This document shows positions 21,508 through 30,834 of a stretch of DNA of 64,000 nt, one piece after another. The notes under the pieces are model-generated. The model saw nothing but the letters and a program-made list of their open reading frames with translations, was not told the origin of the DNA and searched no databases. How positions within the stretch are numbered: position 1 is the first letter of the stretch; each line of letters starts with the position of its first letter. Source of the DNA: Gemmatimonadota bacterium (GTDB lineage Bacteria; Latescibacterota; UBA2968; GCA-2709665); NCBI GenBank assembly GCA_028873695.1, contig JAPPNU010000012.1, positions 1 through 64,000 on the forward strand, written 5' to 3'. A program made the position numbers and the translations under genes.

Positions 21508-23577
21508 TTACTTGAGGTCGACCGTCGCTGTGCCTACCCCCACGTTGCCCAGCGCATCGGTCGCACGGACCACGACCGTATATTCCCCCGCCGCCAGATC
21601 CTGAATTTCGAAACGCAAGGATTCCGTTCTGGAGTCGAAAATACGATCGACTGGAAAGACCACGTTCCACGCTCCTGAATTCACCGCGTAGGCCGCTTTC
21701 CAGAGCGGGCTCGCAGCGTCGTTCAGCGATCCCTCTATACGGACGCCTCCCGCAATCTGCCGTATCTGCAGCACAACGGAAGGCGGCGTGTGGTCAAGAT
21801 CGAACGGCTGGCTGACCATCTCGCCTGCCAATGCTGTTTCCTGCGGATTGGTCAGCCTGTCCGACGCCACCACCCGGACCAGCATCGTACCCTCGGGCGC
21901 GGATTCCGTATGCCAATCGTAGGAATTCGAACGCAGGTTTTCTTCCAGGAGCTTCCATCTTTTCTCGGATAGACCCCGATAGTACAACGCATACACCAGT
22001 CCGTCGTTATTCGCGTCTTCCGCTTTCCATGAAATCCGCCAGACGCTTCTCAGGTTACCTGGCGGCTTTCGGCCCTTTCCCGGGTCCTTCGGCGCCGCGC
22101 CGTTGCCCTGCGCCTCGATGGGCGAGACGGCGAGGGCGAGGACCCGCGGGCCCAGATTCTCCTGGAGTCCCACAAGACTCACTTCGCGAATCGTCGGTGT
22201 GGTCGCACCCGCCAGGGATCTCAACTCGGCCCGATACTGAAGAAATCTCGCCGGGGGACTTGATATCTGTCCTCCCTGCGAGACCGAAGACCATTCGCTC
22301 CAGGTGTTGTCCGGTTTCTCGCTGTTTCCCGAACGGGTCTGGAATTGAACGGACGCATCCGCGGCAGGTTGAGCGTTCCACCTGATTTTACCCCATCTGG
22401 ATACGAGGCGGAAATCTCTCACCCTGGATTCCAGCCTGCCTTCGCGCGCGTACGCCCTACCCAACCGGTACACTTTTCCGGCTCCCGCGGTTCCCAGCCA
22501 GAAGTCACCTGAATCCGACCTGCAGAATACCCATGGTTGAACGTCTTTCAGGCGGGTCAGCAGCGTCGCCCGCCCGGACAGGTCCACGCGATAAACGCTC
22601 CCCCCGTCTCCAGTCAGCACCGTTATCTCCCGATCGTCTGCATGCAATGCCAGAAGCATCGGCTCGTCCACCGACCATAGGCGAACCGCCGCACCCGAGG
22701 GGCGTATCGCATACAGCACGGAAGCCTGCTGGGAAGAAGCGGATCCCTGGCCCTTGGCCGACTGTTGAGATGCGCCCTTTCCGCCCCCCTTGGAGCGTTT
22801 GGACATCGCACCCGCGAACAGGATCCCGTCCGGCCCCATCGCCAGGGCGTGGATTTCATCCTCCGCAGCGTCGTAGAGTACTTCCACGCCTCCCTTTGCG
22901 TTGACTCGGTAGACCAGTCCGCTCTGGTCCGTACCGGCATACACCCTGCCGCCGGGGTCACGGATCAGCGACACCACATTGTGGTCTTCGCTCTTGTATA
23001 CCTCGTGGACCTCTCCCGCCGCGGAGATACGCAGGATTCGTCCATGTCTGCCGCCGGTGGCTGCGTACAGGCCTCCCTTTCCATCCACAACCATCGCCCA
23101 GACGTGTTCGTCTCCGGTTCGACAAAACGTCTCGGGTTCCTTGTCCTGAACAATCCGGTATACAATGCCGTCCGGGGAGGAGCCGGCATAAAGTGTCCCG
23201 TCCGTTCCGACGGCGAGACTGAAAATGGCCACTTCGGGAGAGTCGAACAGCAGCGTCGGCGCTCCCGAGCCATCAAAGGTAAAGATCTTCCCGCCATTGC
23301 CCGTAGCAATATACAATCGACCGGCTCGCCCCTCCGCGAGCGCCCAGACGAATTCTTCTCCGGTATCCGCCGCGGCCTGCAACTCGGGCGCCAGCAACAC
23401 CGCGCCGTCTCTGGTTATCGAGACGCCGTCGGCTTCGCCCCTTGCGAAGGCTTTCTGCGAGTGGTCGCGCCACACGACCGGCTCAACGCCGTACGCCGGA
23501 ATCAGAAGGCAGTCAGGCAGAAAGCACAGGCACATCAGCAATATTCGAAAGACCGCATGTCGGTTTTCTCGATCCAA
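21508..23577 (-). CDS. Exported beta-propeller protein with C-terminal Ig/fibronectin-like region; function unknown
   Basis: A signal peptide (ILLMCLCFLPDCLLIPAYG) is followed by about seven short propeller blades with repeated patterns such as GRLYIATGNGGKIFTFD, GTLYAGSSPDGIVYRI and GGLYAATGGRHGRILRI. From about residue 440 come segments with WSEWSS and a C-terminal Ig-like part (DLAAGEYTVVVRATDALGN). A Gly/Lys/Ser/Gln linker interrupts one blade (KGGGKGASQQS). Related propellers are known as uncharacterised secreted proteins. It is encoded 92 bases after an S55 peptidase and just ahead of ribD. Confidence 0.75.
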   Translation of the reverse strand: MDRENRHAVFRILLMCLCFLPDCLLIPAYGVEPVVWRDHSQKAFARGEADGVSITRDGAVLLAPELQAAADTGEEFVWALAEGRAGRLYIATGNGGKIFTFDGSGAPTLLFDSPEVAIFSLAVGTDGTLYAGSSPDGIVYRIVQDKEPETFCRTGDEHVWAMVVDGKGGLYAATGGRHGRILRISAAGEVHEVYKSEDHNVVSLIRDPGGRVYAGTDQSGLVYRVNAKGGVEVLYDAAEDEIHALAMGPDGILFAGAMSKRSKGGGKGASQQSAKGQGSASSQQASVLYAIRPSGAAVRLWSVDEPMLLALHADDREITVLTGDGGSVYRVDLSGRATLLTRLKDVQPWVFCRSDSGDFWLGTAGAGKVYRLGRAYAREGRLESRVRDFRLVSRWGKIRWNAQPAADASVQFQTRSGNSEKPDNTWSEWSSVSQGGQISSPPARFLQYRAELRSLAGATTPTIREVSLVGLQENLGPRVLALAVSPIEAQGNGAAPKDPGKGRKPPGNLRSVWRISWKAEDANNDGLVYALYYRGLSEKRWKLLEENLRSNSYDWHTESAPEGTMLVRVVASDRLTNPQETALAGEMVSQPFDLDHTPPSVVLQIRQIAGGVRIEGSLNDAASPLWKAAYAVNSGAWNVVFPVDRIFDSRTESLRFEIQDLAAGEYTVVVRATDALGNVGVGTATVDLK

Positions 23578-23669
23578 CAGCCCGAACTCCTGTTTTTTCC
23601 GGAACGTCCGTCGTATCCACGACGTGTTCCCGTGTCCCTGTGGTCCGAAGACGGCGTTGCCGGGATGAC

Positions 23670-25475
23670 TTATTTCCCCTTTCCGCCTGCGCCCCCGCCC
23701 TCGGCGAAAATAACGCCGTTCCGTTTCCGGTTCACATTCAGTACGACGATCTGACTTCCAGACAGCACAAAGTCCGTGGGAATACGTGCCCGCTGTACGA
23801 CCGTCTGCCGAACCGGTTTTACCGCATCCGACGAGCGGGAATACTGAAGCGCCGAGAGCACTGAAGACGGCAGCCTTGACACCTCCCGCCCCTCAATCGT
23901 CACGCCCGGGGCGCCGGACAGCAATTCAACAACCATTTCGTTGTTCCGTCCGGCGCGCCCCAACAGGTGAATGAGATGATCCAGATCTCTGGCGTTGTAT
24001 TCGCCGGGCGCCCGCTTGGCCTCCTGTTTCACGTGTTCGGATGCGCTGGAAACTCTGAGAATCAGCCGGCCGCCAGGCGTTCGATTTGGTATGACCATGG
24101 CCTCTTCCACCTGCCGCAGTCCCCCCCGGTAGGTCCCTAATGAAACCGTGACGCGCACCGTATCGCCCGGCTGGAACGATGTCTTCTGTAAGCCGATGGA
24201 CCTGATGTGGGCGGTATGCGCCCGTTCGGCTTCCACGTCCAGGTCGAAGGCGACGCTCTCGATCCTGATTGGCTGGAACGGATTCCGGATCAGGCTCGCA
24301 AACGGCGTGGTGACCCCAAGTACCGCATTGCCCGGCCCACGCGCGCCTGCATAGACGTTTTCGGCCTCCACCGAAGGACGTCCGTTCAGCTCGATTCTCA
24401 CACGGGACTTCACCGTAACTTCTCCCGTCAGTTTCTCCGACGAAACCATCGCGCTGAAAACCGCGATCCGCAAAAGCGTCGGGCTGAGGTCGCGGTCTCG
24501 CAGGACCTCCATTCCGAAGTGCGCCTCCTTCCCCGGAGAACGCAGGTTGATACTCACCGGTATCATATCGACGTCAAGACCGATGGTGCCGGCAATGCCG
24601 GGGGCACGGTCCTGAACGATGGCGCCCACGGTCTGCCCGGCGACACCCAGCTTGAACGACGCAAATTGACTCGGCAAGACCTCGTGAATGTAGGCCCCCG
24701 TCATCGGCAGCGCGGTAGCACCGCCAAAAATCATGGAATGCCCGAACCCGACCACCCGGTCCCCGTCGCGATGGGTCAGCGTACCGATTCCCGTAACGCT
24801 GAGGTCGCCACGTACCAGCTGCACGCCAAGGGCGGCGCCCGGTTCGAAGGGACCGGCCGGCAGCCCTGGGCCCACGCCGCCGCCGCCCTGGACCGGCGTC
24901 CAACCTGTATTTGAAAACGCCTGTCGGAAATCAGCGACCGCCTGGGGCGCAAAACCGGAAATCACGATCGGCAGGCTGATCGGCGTCAGTTCAGCCGCAT
25001 CCGTCCCCGTGAGATCGATCAGACGTCGTGCGCCGGCTTTCGTCAGAGGTGACGCAGAACCGACGCCCTCCGTCGCCGGCGGCCGGTTGAAGAGATCGAC
25101 CATTGCCGCGATCGGCGTAATCCCGGCGATGGGTTCCTTGGCGAAAGCGCCGATGCGATACGATACGGCGCCGATCAACTTGCCAGCGACGTAGACCGGA
25201 CTTCCGCTCATCCCCGAAATCACTCCAGTACTGGACAGGGGACCGCCTGACAGCCTGGCCAGAATCAGGTCGCTCCGCGGACCGATTGCGTTGTGCAGTA
25301 CACCCAGGATTTCGACGTGAAACGTATCGATTCGCGTACCCTGGAAGACCGTCCGGCCGATGCCCCGCATTCCTCTCCGGAGATCCTCGACGGGCATTGT
25401 TTCAACGGCGGCCCCGGCATTGCCGGCAACGGCACACCACAGCAAAACGGATAGCGATATCTTCAGCGGGCGCAT
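23670..25475 (-). CDS. SpoIVB-type S55 peptidase domain protein, exported
   Basis: After a signal peptide (KISLSVLLWCAVAGNAGA) a PDZ-less S55 domain begins, with MPVEDLRRGMRGIGRTVF and the nucleophile motif GMSGSPVY (Ser90 counting from the ATG at 25475), and GFGHSMIFGGATALPM further on. The C-terminal 250 residues are beta-rich and resemble a secreted binding domain. SpoIVB cleaves SpoIVFA in Bacillus sporulation, but no sporulation gene is seen here and the family also occurs in non-spore-formers. The earlier frame start at 25556 gives no usable signal peptide. A TTGTTC-17-TATAAT promoter lies upstream. Confidence 0.85.
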   Translation of the reverse strand: MRPLKISLSVLLWCAVAGNAGAAVETMPVEDLRRGMRGIGRTVFQGTRIDTFHVEILGVLHNAIGPRSDLILARLSGGPLSSTGVISGMSGSPVYVAGKLIGAVSYRIGAFAKEPIAGITPIAAMVDLFNRPPATEGVGSASPLTKAGARRLIDLTGTDAAELTPISLPIVISGFAPQAVADFRQAFSNTGWTPVQGGGGVGPGLPAGPFEPGAALGVQLVRGDLSVTGIGTLTHRDGDRVVGFGHSMIFGGATALPMTGAYIHEVLPSQFASFKLGVAGQTVGAIVQDRAPGIAGTIGLDVDMIPVSINLRSPGKEAHFGMEVLRDRDLSPTLLRIAVFSAMVSSEKLTGEVTVKSRVRIELNGRPSVEAENVYAGARGPGNAVLGVTTPFASLIRNPFQPIRIESVAFDLDVEAERAHTAHIRSIGLQKTSFQPGDTVRVTVSLGTYRGGLRQVEEAMVIPNRTPGGRLILRVSSASEHVKQEAKRAPGEYNARDLDHLIHLLGRAGRNNEMVVELLSGAPGVTIEGREVSRLPSSVLSALQYSRSSDAVKPVRQTVVQRARIPTDFVLSGSQIVVLNVNRKRNGVIFAEGGGAGGKGK

Positions 25476-25597
25476 CAAGGCGCAGACCCTTTCTCGTCGA
25501 TCGGTACGGGAGCCACGAAATCTACGGCGCGACCTGGGAAAAGTCAAGTTCTGCAATGTTTTGAATCGATATAAGACCCTGTTTTGTTCACCCAGAT

Positions 25598-25626
25598 ATT
25601 ATACCCGTTTTCGGAGTATGGAACAA
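25598..25626 (-). promoter_or_regulatory. Minus-strand promoter of the S55 peptidase-rib run
   Basis: Read on the minus strand, TTGTTC and TATAAT are separated by 17 bases. Transcription would start near 25591, about 115 bases before the S55 peptidase start. Confidence 0.65.
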
Positions 25627-25666
25627 GCCCCTTGTGCGAATCCGATCTTGTCCTTATCATAACACG

Positions 25667-26137
25667 ATGCAAATCACGCTGCTGGCGGTTGGCAAATGCC
25701 GAAAGCCGTACCTGAGGGACGGAGTAACGGACTACATCGACCGCATTCGGAGATACGCCAGCCTCGAGCATATCGAAATCAGAGAGGAACCGGCGTCGGG
25801 CAAGGGCGCCGCTGCCAATCGCCTTTGCAGGGAAGGCGAACGCATCCTCCGGCGCCTTCCGCAGAACGCTTTTGTGGTCGCCCTGGATCCGAACGGAGCG
25901 TCCTGCAGTTCGGATGGCCTCGCCCGGCGCATCCTGAAGATCGGCCTGGACGGCATTGGCCGAATCGCGTTCGTCGTTGGCGGTCCTTCCGGTCTGTCCA
26001 ACCGGGTTATCCGGCGCGCCGACTGGCGTCTATCCCTCTCTTCCTTCACGTTTCCACACGAGGTCGCGCGTCTGGTTCTCCTGGAGCAGATCTACAGGGC
26101 GTTTACGATCATGCGCCGCGAGCCGTACCACAGGTAG
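25667..26137 (+). CDS. rlmH: 23S rRNA (pseudouridine1915-N3)-methyltransferase
   Basis: A SPOUT-class enzyme that methylates pseudouridine 1915 of 23S rRNA with SAM. The 156-residue product has the family length. Motifs are MQITLLAVGKCRKPYL at the start, LDPNGASCSSDGLA, the SAM-knot FVVGGPSGLSNRV and the C-terminal FPHEVARLVLLEQIYRAFTIMRREPYHR. The start at 25667 fits homologues; 11 residues more upstream do not. It is a single plus-strand gene divergent from the S55 peptidase. Confidence 0.96.
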   Translation: MQITLLAVGKCRKPYLRDGVTDYIDRIRRYASLEHIEIREEPASGKGAAANRLCREGERILRRLPQNAFVVALDPNGASCSSDGLARRILKIGLDGIGRIAFVVGGPSGLSNRVIRRADWRLSLSSFTFPHEVARLVLLEQIYRAFTIMRREPYHR

Positions 26138-26840
26138 ACGCTAACGCGCCGGTTGGCACAACGCCATGCCGGATCGTGAGGCGCGCCTATCCGGCGGCCC
26201 CACGGAAGAAAAAGCCCGGAAAACAGGTTCACGCGACAGCCGTGGAGAGATGATTCCGCCACTGGAATCCGGCTGCCGGGTAAGGCTCCTGTTTCCGGGC
26301 TTTTCAAATGCGGACCGAAATGTCAGGATATACAGTTTCGGGGGAACGGGGGATATCCGGATGAGGCAACCCCGGAGAACGGCCGGAGGGGTATCGGCCA
26401 CGAGGTCCCGGAAGAAGGGATGTCTCAATCGCAGGCATGATGAGAGCAATTGAAAGATAAGCCAATGTTTTTTGTTAGTCAAGGGGAAGTTTGCTCTAAT
26501 ATACTGTTTTACATTATCTTGTGGTCCATAGGTCATGTTATACCTTATATAGATTTACCTGAAGCAATCCACCGGAAATCGCATCTCCTGCCATGCGCCG
26601 CGGGCGGTTGCCGTATTCGCCGGACGACGTCACCCCTTCCCGCCATTCCGTATTCTCTCACGATCCGGGAAGGAAAACATCTCGACCGGTTGACCCGGGA
26701 AGGCGGGCTATCCTGCCTCACGCGTGCGCAGATATTCGTGGACAGGGACCCTGGCGGACGCTATCTTCAAAACGCCGCCATTCGTACAATGACCGCGCGA
26801 ACCGAGCCCGCAGTCCTGTTAATTCGGACGTAGACGACCT
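26138..26840. other. Non-coding stretch with an AT-rich island
   Basis: About 700 bases between rlmH and the amidase. Bases 26440-26570 are clearly more AT-rich than the flanks. Open frames of 95 and 127 codons exist but have no ribosome site, no family likeness and compositions unlike the neighbours. I see no terminator or promoter that I would defend. Confidence 0.5.
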
Positions 26841-28193
26841 ATGCCGCATACGCTTACCATTACACAGGCGGCGGAACGGATCCGGTCCGGCCGACTTTCT
26901 CCCGTGGAGCTTCTGGACGCCTGCTTTTCGCAGATCGAAGCCCTCGACGGCAGCCTGCACGCCTGGGTCCTCGTAGACCGGGAAGGCGCAGGGCAATCCG
27001 CCCGGTGTCTTCAGGAGGAACTCGCCCGCGGACGGTACCGCGGCCCCCTGCACGGAATCCCGGTGGGGATAAAGGACATCATCGACGTAAAGGGCATGCC
27101 CACCGCCGCCGGCGCAAGGCATCTCTACAACCGGGTACCGGACAAAGACGCGGCGGTGGTCGCCCGGCTGCGGAGCTCCGGTGCGGTGATCCCCGGCAAA
27201 ACGGTTACCACGCCATTTGCGTGCTTCGATCCGGCGGAAACCAGGAACCCCTGGAACCCCGACCATACGCCAGGCGGCTCCAGCAGCGGTTCGGCCGCCG
27301 CCGTCGCGGCGCGGATGTGTCCCGCGTCCCTGGGGTCGCAGACAGGCGGATCCATCAGCAGGCCCGCGGCGTATTGCGGCCTGGTGGGTCTCAAACCCAC
27401 ATTCGGCCGGATCAGCCTGCGCGGGATCCTGCCCGTCAGCTACGAACTGGATCATCCGGGACCATTTACGCGTTCAGTCGCCGATGCAGCCGTCATGCTC
27501 CAGTGCCTGGCGGGTCGGGACCCGCTGGACCCGCTAAGCGCCGACGTTCCTGTTGATACCTACCGTATCGAACCTCCGGCACGTGCCCCCCGCGTCGGCG
27601 TCATTCGCACGTACTTCCCCGAGAACGCCGGCGAAACCATGCGTGAGGCAACCGGCGACGCCATTGAGCGCCTCGCCTCAGCAGGCGCTGAATTCACCGA
27701 TGTGCACCTGCCCGGATCCTTTGCGGATCTGCACGAGAATCACGCGTTGCTGCTCGCCGTCGGCGCGGCAAACGTCCACGGGGAACGATATGGCGCCCAC
27801 CGGGACGCCTTCCCGCCCGGCCTTCGCGAAATCATTGAAAGGGGGCGCACCACCGGGGCGGTCGCCTACGCCCGGGCGCGACGCCACCAGATTGCGTTCA
27901 AGTCGGAAGTCCTCGCTGCATTCGAGAACGTGGACCTGCTCCTCACCCCTGCCACGCCGACTCCGGCGCCTTCGGGTCTCACATCCACCGGCAATCCCGC
28001 CTTCAACAGCCCCTGGAGCTACGCCGGCCTTCCCACGTCCGTCCTGCCGGCCGCATGCGCCTCCGACGGACTGCCCGCCGGCATCCAACTCGTCGCTCGC
28101 CCCTTCGCCGAAAGCCAACTGCTTTCCATCTCCGCCTGGTGCGAAGCCCATCTCGAGTGGGACCGCGCCCCGTCGATTCTCTCCGGCGATTAG
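26841..28193 (+). CDS. Amidase-signature family amidase
   Basis: About 450 residues with the full amidase signature: Lys78 in HGIPVGIKDIIDVKG, the cis-serine Ser147 in GGSSSGS and the nucleophile Ser171 in GSQTGGSISRPAAYCG. These enzymes hydrolyse small amides or act as GatA. No gatB or gatC lies near, so a stand-alone amidase is more likely. The downstream TPR gene starts four bases after its stop. Substrate unknown. Confidence 0.9.
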   Translation: MPHTLTITQAAERIRSGRLSPVELLDACFSQIEALDGSLHAWVLVDREGAGQSARCLQEELARGRYRGPLHGIPVGIKDIIDVKGMPTAAGARHLYNRVPDKDAAVVARLRSSGAVIPGKTVTTPFACFDPAETRNPWNPDHTPGGSSSGSAAAVAARMCPASLGSQTGGSISRPAAYCGLVGLKPTFGRISLRGILPVSYELDHPGPFTRSVADAAVMLQCLAGRDPLDPLSADVPVDTYRIEPPARAPRVGVIRTYFPENAGETMREATGDAIERLASAGAEFTDVHLPGSFADLHENHALLLAVGAANVHGERYGAHRDAFPPGLREIIERGRTTGAVAYARARRHQIAFKSEVLAAFENVDLLLTPATPTPAPSGLTSTGNPAFNSPWSYAGLPTSVLPAACASDGLPAGIQLVARPFAESQLLSISAWCEAHLEWDRAPSILSGD

Positions 28194-28197
28194 CCCC

Positions 28198-29415
28198 ATG
28201 TATCCACACCGGTTCCTGAAGCGCCTCACGTGGCTGGCGCTCGTTTTTCATCTTTCCGGCGTCGTCCACGCTTCCCGGGCGCATACCCCCAGGCAGCATG
28301 CCGTCCGGCAGGGCATCGACTACATGCTCGACGAACGCTATGCGCGTTCCCACGCCATTTTCGATTCACTCATCTCCGTCGAGCCCGAAAGACCCGAGGG
28401 CTATCTGGGCAAGGCGCTTTCGTACTGGAACGAGAGCATGCTGCTGGCGGACGGCGAACGCTTTGTCGACTCCGTCGACCACCTGACCGGACGTGCGATC
28501 AAACTCTCCGAACGCGCTCTCAAGAACGACAACAACGACGCGGAGATGGTCTTCCTTCTCGGAAAAGCCTATGGCCTGCGCGCGGGCCTGGCGCTCATTC
28601 ACGGCAGTCCCCTGGACGGCGTGCTCCACGGCCTGAAATGCCGGGATTTCCTCGAGGAAACCCTACGATTGAATCCAGACCTCGCTGACGCCCATTTCGG
28701 ACTGGGCCTGGCCGAGTACGTGGCCGCCCGACAACCCCGTTTCCTCAGGGTGGTCAGCCGGCTGCTCTCGCTTCCCGACGGCGACCGGAAGGGCGGGCTC
28801 GAACGCCTGGAGCGCGTTGCCCGCGAGGGCGTCTATACCCAGCGCCATGCCGTCTCCAGCCGAGCCTACATCGCCCTCTATTACGAGAAGGATTATGAAG
28901 ACGCCCGGCGTCGTTTTACAGACCTGCACCTGCGCTATCCCCACAGCCTGGACTACCGCATCCGTTACCTGGACGCGCTCTTCGGGCTCACCATCCAGGG
29001 CAGGAAGGATCACCGCCAGGCTCTGATCGACTCCGCGCGATCGATCCGCTTCCTGGCTGAAGAACGGAACTGGAACCTGAACCGCTGGTCTCGCACCAAG
29101 CTGGATTTTATCGAAGGCTTCGGCCTCTATCTCGCCGGTGACGCGGACGCCGCGAAGGAACGCCTGGAAGTCTATACCGCGGAAGCCGTAAAGAAGAGCT
29201 GGCTGCTTGGACCCGCACATCTCATTCTGGGCAAACTGGCCGACCTGCGCAACGACCGCAAACGTGCGGTCCGCCATTACCGCCGCGTGCGAAAATATGA
29301 AAACGTCTGGGGCGTCCACGAAGAAGCTGACGCCTATATCGGGCAACCGTTCAGCGGTGAGGAGCCCGTCCGGCGCCCTCCGGACACGGTGCGGCGTTAC
29401 CCGGAGAAACCTTGA
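28198..29415 (+). CDS. Exported tetratricopeptide-repeat protein
   Basis: Begins with a signal peptide (KRLTWLALVFHLSGVVHA), then about 380 residues of helical TPR-like repeats, for example ARSHAIFDSLISVEPERPEGYLGKALSY and FLEETLRLNPDLADAHFGLGLAEYVA. The closing part contains AHLILGKLADLRNDRKRAVRHYRRVRKY. It would act in the periplasm as a scaffold. The start lies four bases after the amidase stop, so the two are probably cotranscribed; no functional link is evident. The frame also runs back through the amidase gene, but that part is not coding. Confidence 0.8.
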   Translation: MYPHRFLKRLTWLALVFHLSGVVHASRAHTPRQHAVRQGIDYMLDERYARSHAIFDSLISVEPERPEGYLGKALSYWNESMLLADGERFVDSVDHLTGRAIKLSERALKNDNNDAEMVFLLGKAYGLRAGLALIHGSPLDGVLHGLKCRDFLEETLRLNPDLADAHFGLGLAEYVAARQPRFLRVVSRLLSLPDGDRKGGLERLERVAREGVYTQRHAVSSRAYIALYYEKDYEDARRRFTDLHLRYPHSLDYRIRYLDALFGLTIQGRKDHRQALIDSARSIRFLAEERNWNLNRWSRTKLDFIEGFGLYLAGDADAAKERLEVYTAEAVKKSWLLGPAHLILGKLADLRNDRKRAVRHYRRVRKYENVWGVHEEADAYIGQPFSGEEPVRRPPDTVRRYPEKP

Positions 29416-29476
29416 CGCGGGTCGCGGAGGTTCGCCCAATAAGGGGAGCCGTTCGTTGACTGCCCGGCAAAGCCGG

Positions 29477-29505
29477 TTGCGCGTTCAGGATCGATTCCGT
29501 ATATT
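29477..29505 (+). promoter_or_regulatory. Promoter of the small membrane-protein unit
   Basis: TTGCGC and TATATT with 17 bases between, the same hexamers and spacing as the groESL promoter. Transcription would start near 29512. Confidence 0.6.
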
Positions 29506-29574
29506 TTATCAGGCGCATTCAACGACGCACGGGTACGCCGTGTCGATACCTACCTTTCGATCGAGTGCGGGAAT

Positions 29575-29826
29575 ATGGCCGAATCGACCGATCCTCAAGC
29601 TGCTCCGGCCCCGGATAACACCCATTGGGGAGTCGCATGTCTGCGCGAAGATCTGCAGGACCTGCGACTCCAATTGCGCGAAGACGTCAAAGACCTCCGC
29701 CAGCAGATCGCCGAGACCAATAAGTGCATTGACCGGACAAATGAGCTCATTGGATCCCGATTCGCCTGGCTCATTACGACCATGGTGGCGCTGGCGGGCA
29801 TACTCGCCGCCCTCATCAAGCTGTGA
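29575..29826 (+). CDS. Small coiled-coil, C-terminally membrane-anchored protein
   Basis: An 83-residue protein: a hydrophilic head, an amphipathic helix with heptad character (REDLQDLRLQLREDVKDLRQQI), then one hydrophobic segment at the very C terminus (AWLITTMVALAGILAALIKL). It has its own promoter (29477-29505) and its own terminator (29968-30008), so it is expressed alone. The layout resembles the 79-residue protein at 57034-57273, although sequence likeness is low. I recognise no named function. Confidence 0.7.
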   Translation: MAESTDPQAAPAPDNTHWGVACLREDLQDLRLQLREDVKDLRQQIAETNKCIDRTNELIGSRFAWLITTMVALAGILAALIKL

Positions 29827-29967
29827 GACCTGTCCCTGCCGGGCGCCCGCGTGTTCGCCTGGTCGGCATGCGTCTCCCTGCCGGTTACTTCAGGCCTGCC
29901 TGGCTGGAGTGACGTTTCTCAAACGGGACTGACGGCGGAAGCACGGTCAACATCAGGAAGACAGGAA

Positions 29968-30008
29968 AATCCCGGCCGTGTTCCGCACGCGAACATGCCG
30001 GGATTTTT
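29968..30008 (+). terminator. Intrinsic terminator after the small membrane protein
   Basis: AAATCCCGGC and GCCGGGATTT form a ten-base stem with further pairing of TGTTC and GAACA inside the loop, followed by a T run. Confidence 0.85.
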
Positions 30009-30026
30009 TATATTTAGGAAATCGGT

Positions 30027-30833
30027 ATGGCGTCCGCGTCCTCGATATCCTGGCACCGCTCGAGACTCGGTCATCTCCGGGCGCGTATCCGTTATCCGGC
30101 CCCTTCCGCGCCGCCGTGGATCGTCCCCACCGTGGTCCGTTTCAAATACCCGGCAGCAGACCTGAAACGCGACTATCCGAAGATTTTCGGCGTTTCGGTT
30201 GTCCTCTCCTCAATACTCCTCACGTTAATCTGCATTCTCTTTCCAGGATTCGAATCTCGAAGTTATCCATCCTACGCCATGCCGGTGATCATCTCACTCG
30301 AAGACATTCCCGAAACCTGGCAGGCGCAGCTGCCTGAAACCGAAGAAGTGATCCTGGGCGCAGGCGACCTGGATGGCGTAGCCGTCGTTGACACCGTGGA
30401 AGACGAGGCGTCCGAAATCGACTTTCTCGCAAATCTTCAAATCGATGACACGCTTGGGGATATGGACAGAACGCTCGACGAGGAAGCCGTCGATTTCTGG
30501 GCCGTGTCGAAGGAACCCGTACTGGTGCGCGAGATCCTGCCCATCTATCCCAGGGACGCGCACGAACTCGGCCTGGAAGGGGTTGTGTTCGTCAAGTTCG
30601 CGGTCGGTACTGACGGGCGAGTCAAAGAGGCCTCCGTTCAGAGAGGCCCCCGGATCTTTCACGCGTCCGCACTTGGAGCCGTCTACCAGTTCGTCTTCAA
30701 GCCCGCACTCCAGAACGACAAGCCCGTCGCGGTCTGGATGACCCTTCCCATACGCTTTCGCATTGTGGATAATCTGCTCGAAGCTCGGCCTGTTCAACAG
30801 GTCCAGAAGCTGCCGGCGCCTGTTTCGCGCTAG
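30027..30833 (+). CDS. TonB-family energy-transducing protein
   Basis: One membrane segment (IFGVSVVLSSILLTLICILF), an acidic periplasmic stretch, and a C-terminal TonB domain with PVLVREILPIYPRDAHELGLEGVVFVKFAVGTDGRV and FHASALGAVYQFVFKPALQ. It would couple inner-membrane energy to outer-membrane receptors or act as a TonB-like linker. The first 35 residues are Arg/Ser/Pro-rich with no family match, so a GTG at 30132 may be the true start. No exbB or exbD is near. It ends one base before the converging gene. Confidence 0.82.
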   Translation: MASASSISWHRSRLGHLRARIRYPAPSAPPWIVPTVVRFKYPAADLKRDYPKIFGVSVVLSSILLTLICILFPGFESRSYPSYAMPVIISLEDIPETWQAQLPETEEVILGAGDLDGVAVVDTVEDEASEIDFLANLQIDDTLGDMDRTLDEEAVDFWAVSKEPVLVREILPIYPRDAHELGLEGVVFVKFAVGTDGRVKEASVQRGPRIFHASALGAVYQFVFKPALQNDKPVAVWMTLPIRFRIVDNLLEARPVQQVQKLPAPVSR

Positions 30834-30834
30834 A

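Noticed and set aside
24207-24914. A 235-codon plus-strand frame opposite the S55 peptidase
   Set aside because: Opposes a gene with signal peptide and active-site motif; composition of a shadow frame.
26450-26833. A 127-codon frame before the amidase
   Set aside because: No ribosome site, spans a change from AT-rich to GC-rich sequence, and no recognisable domain.
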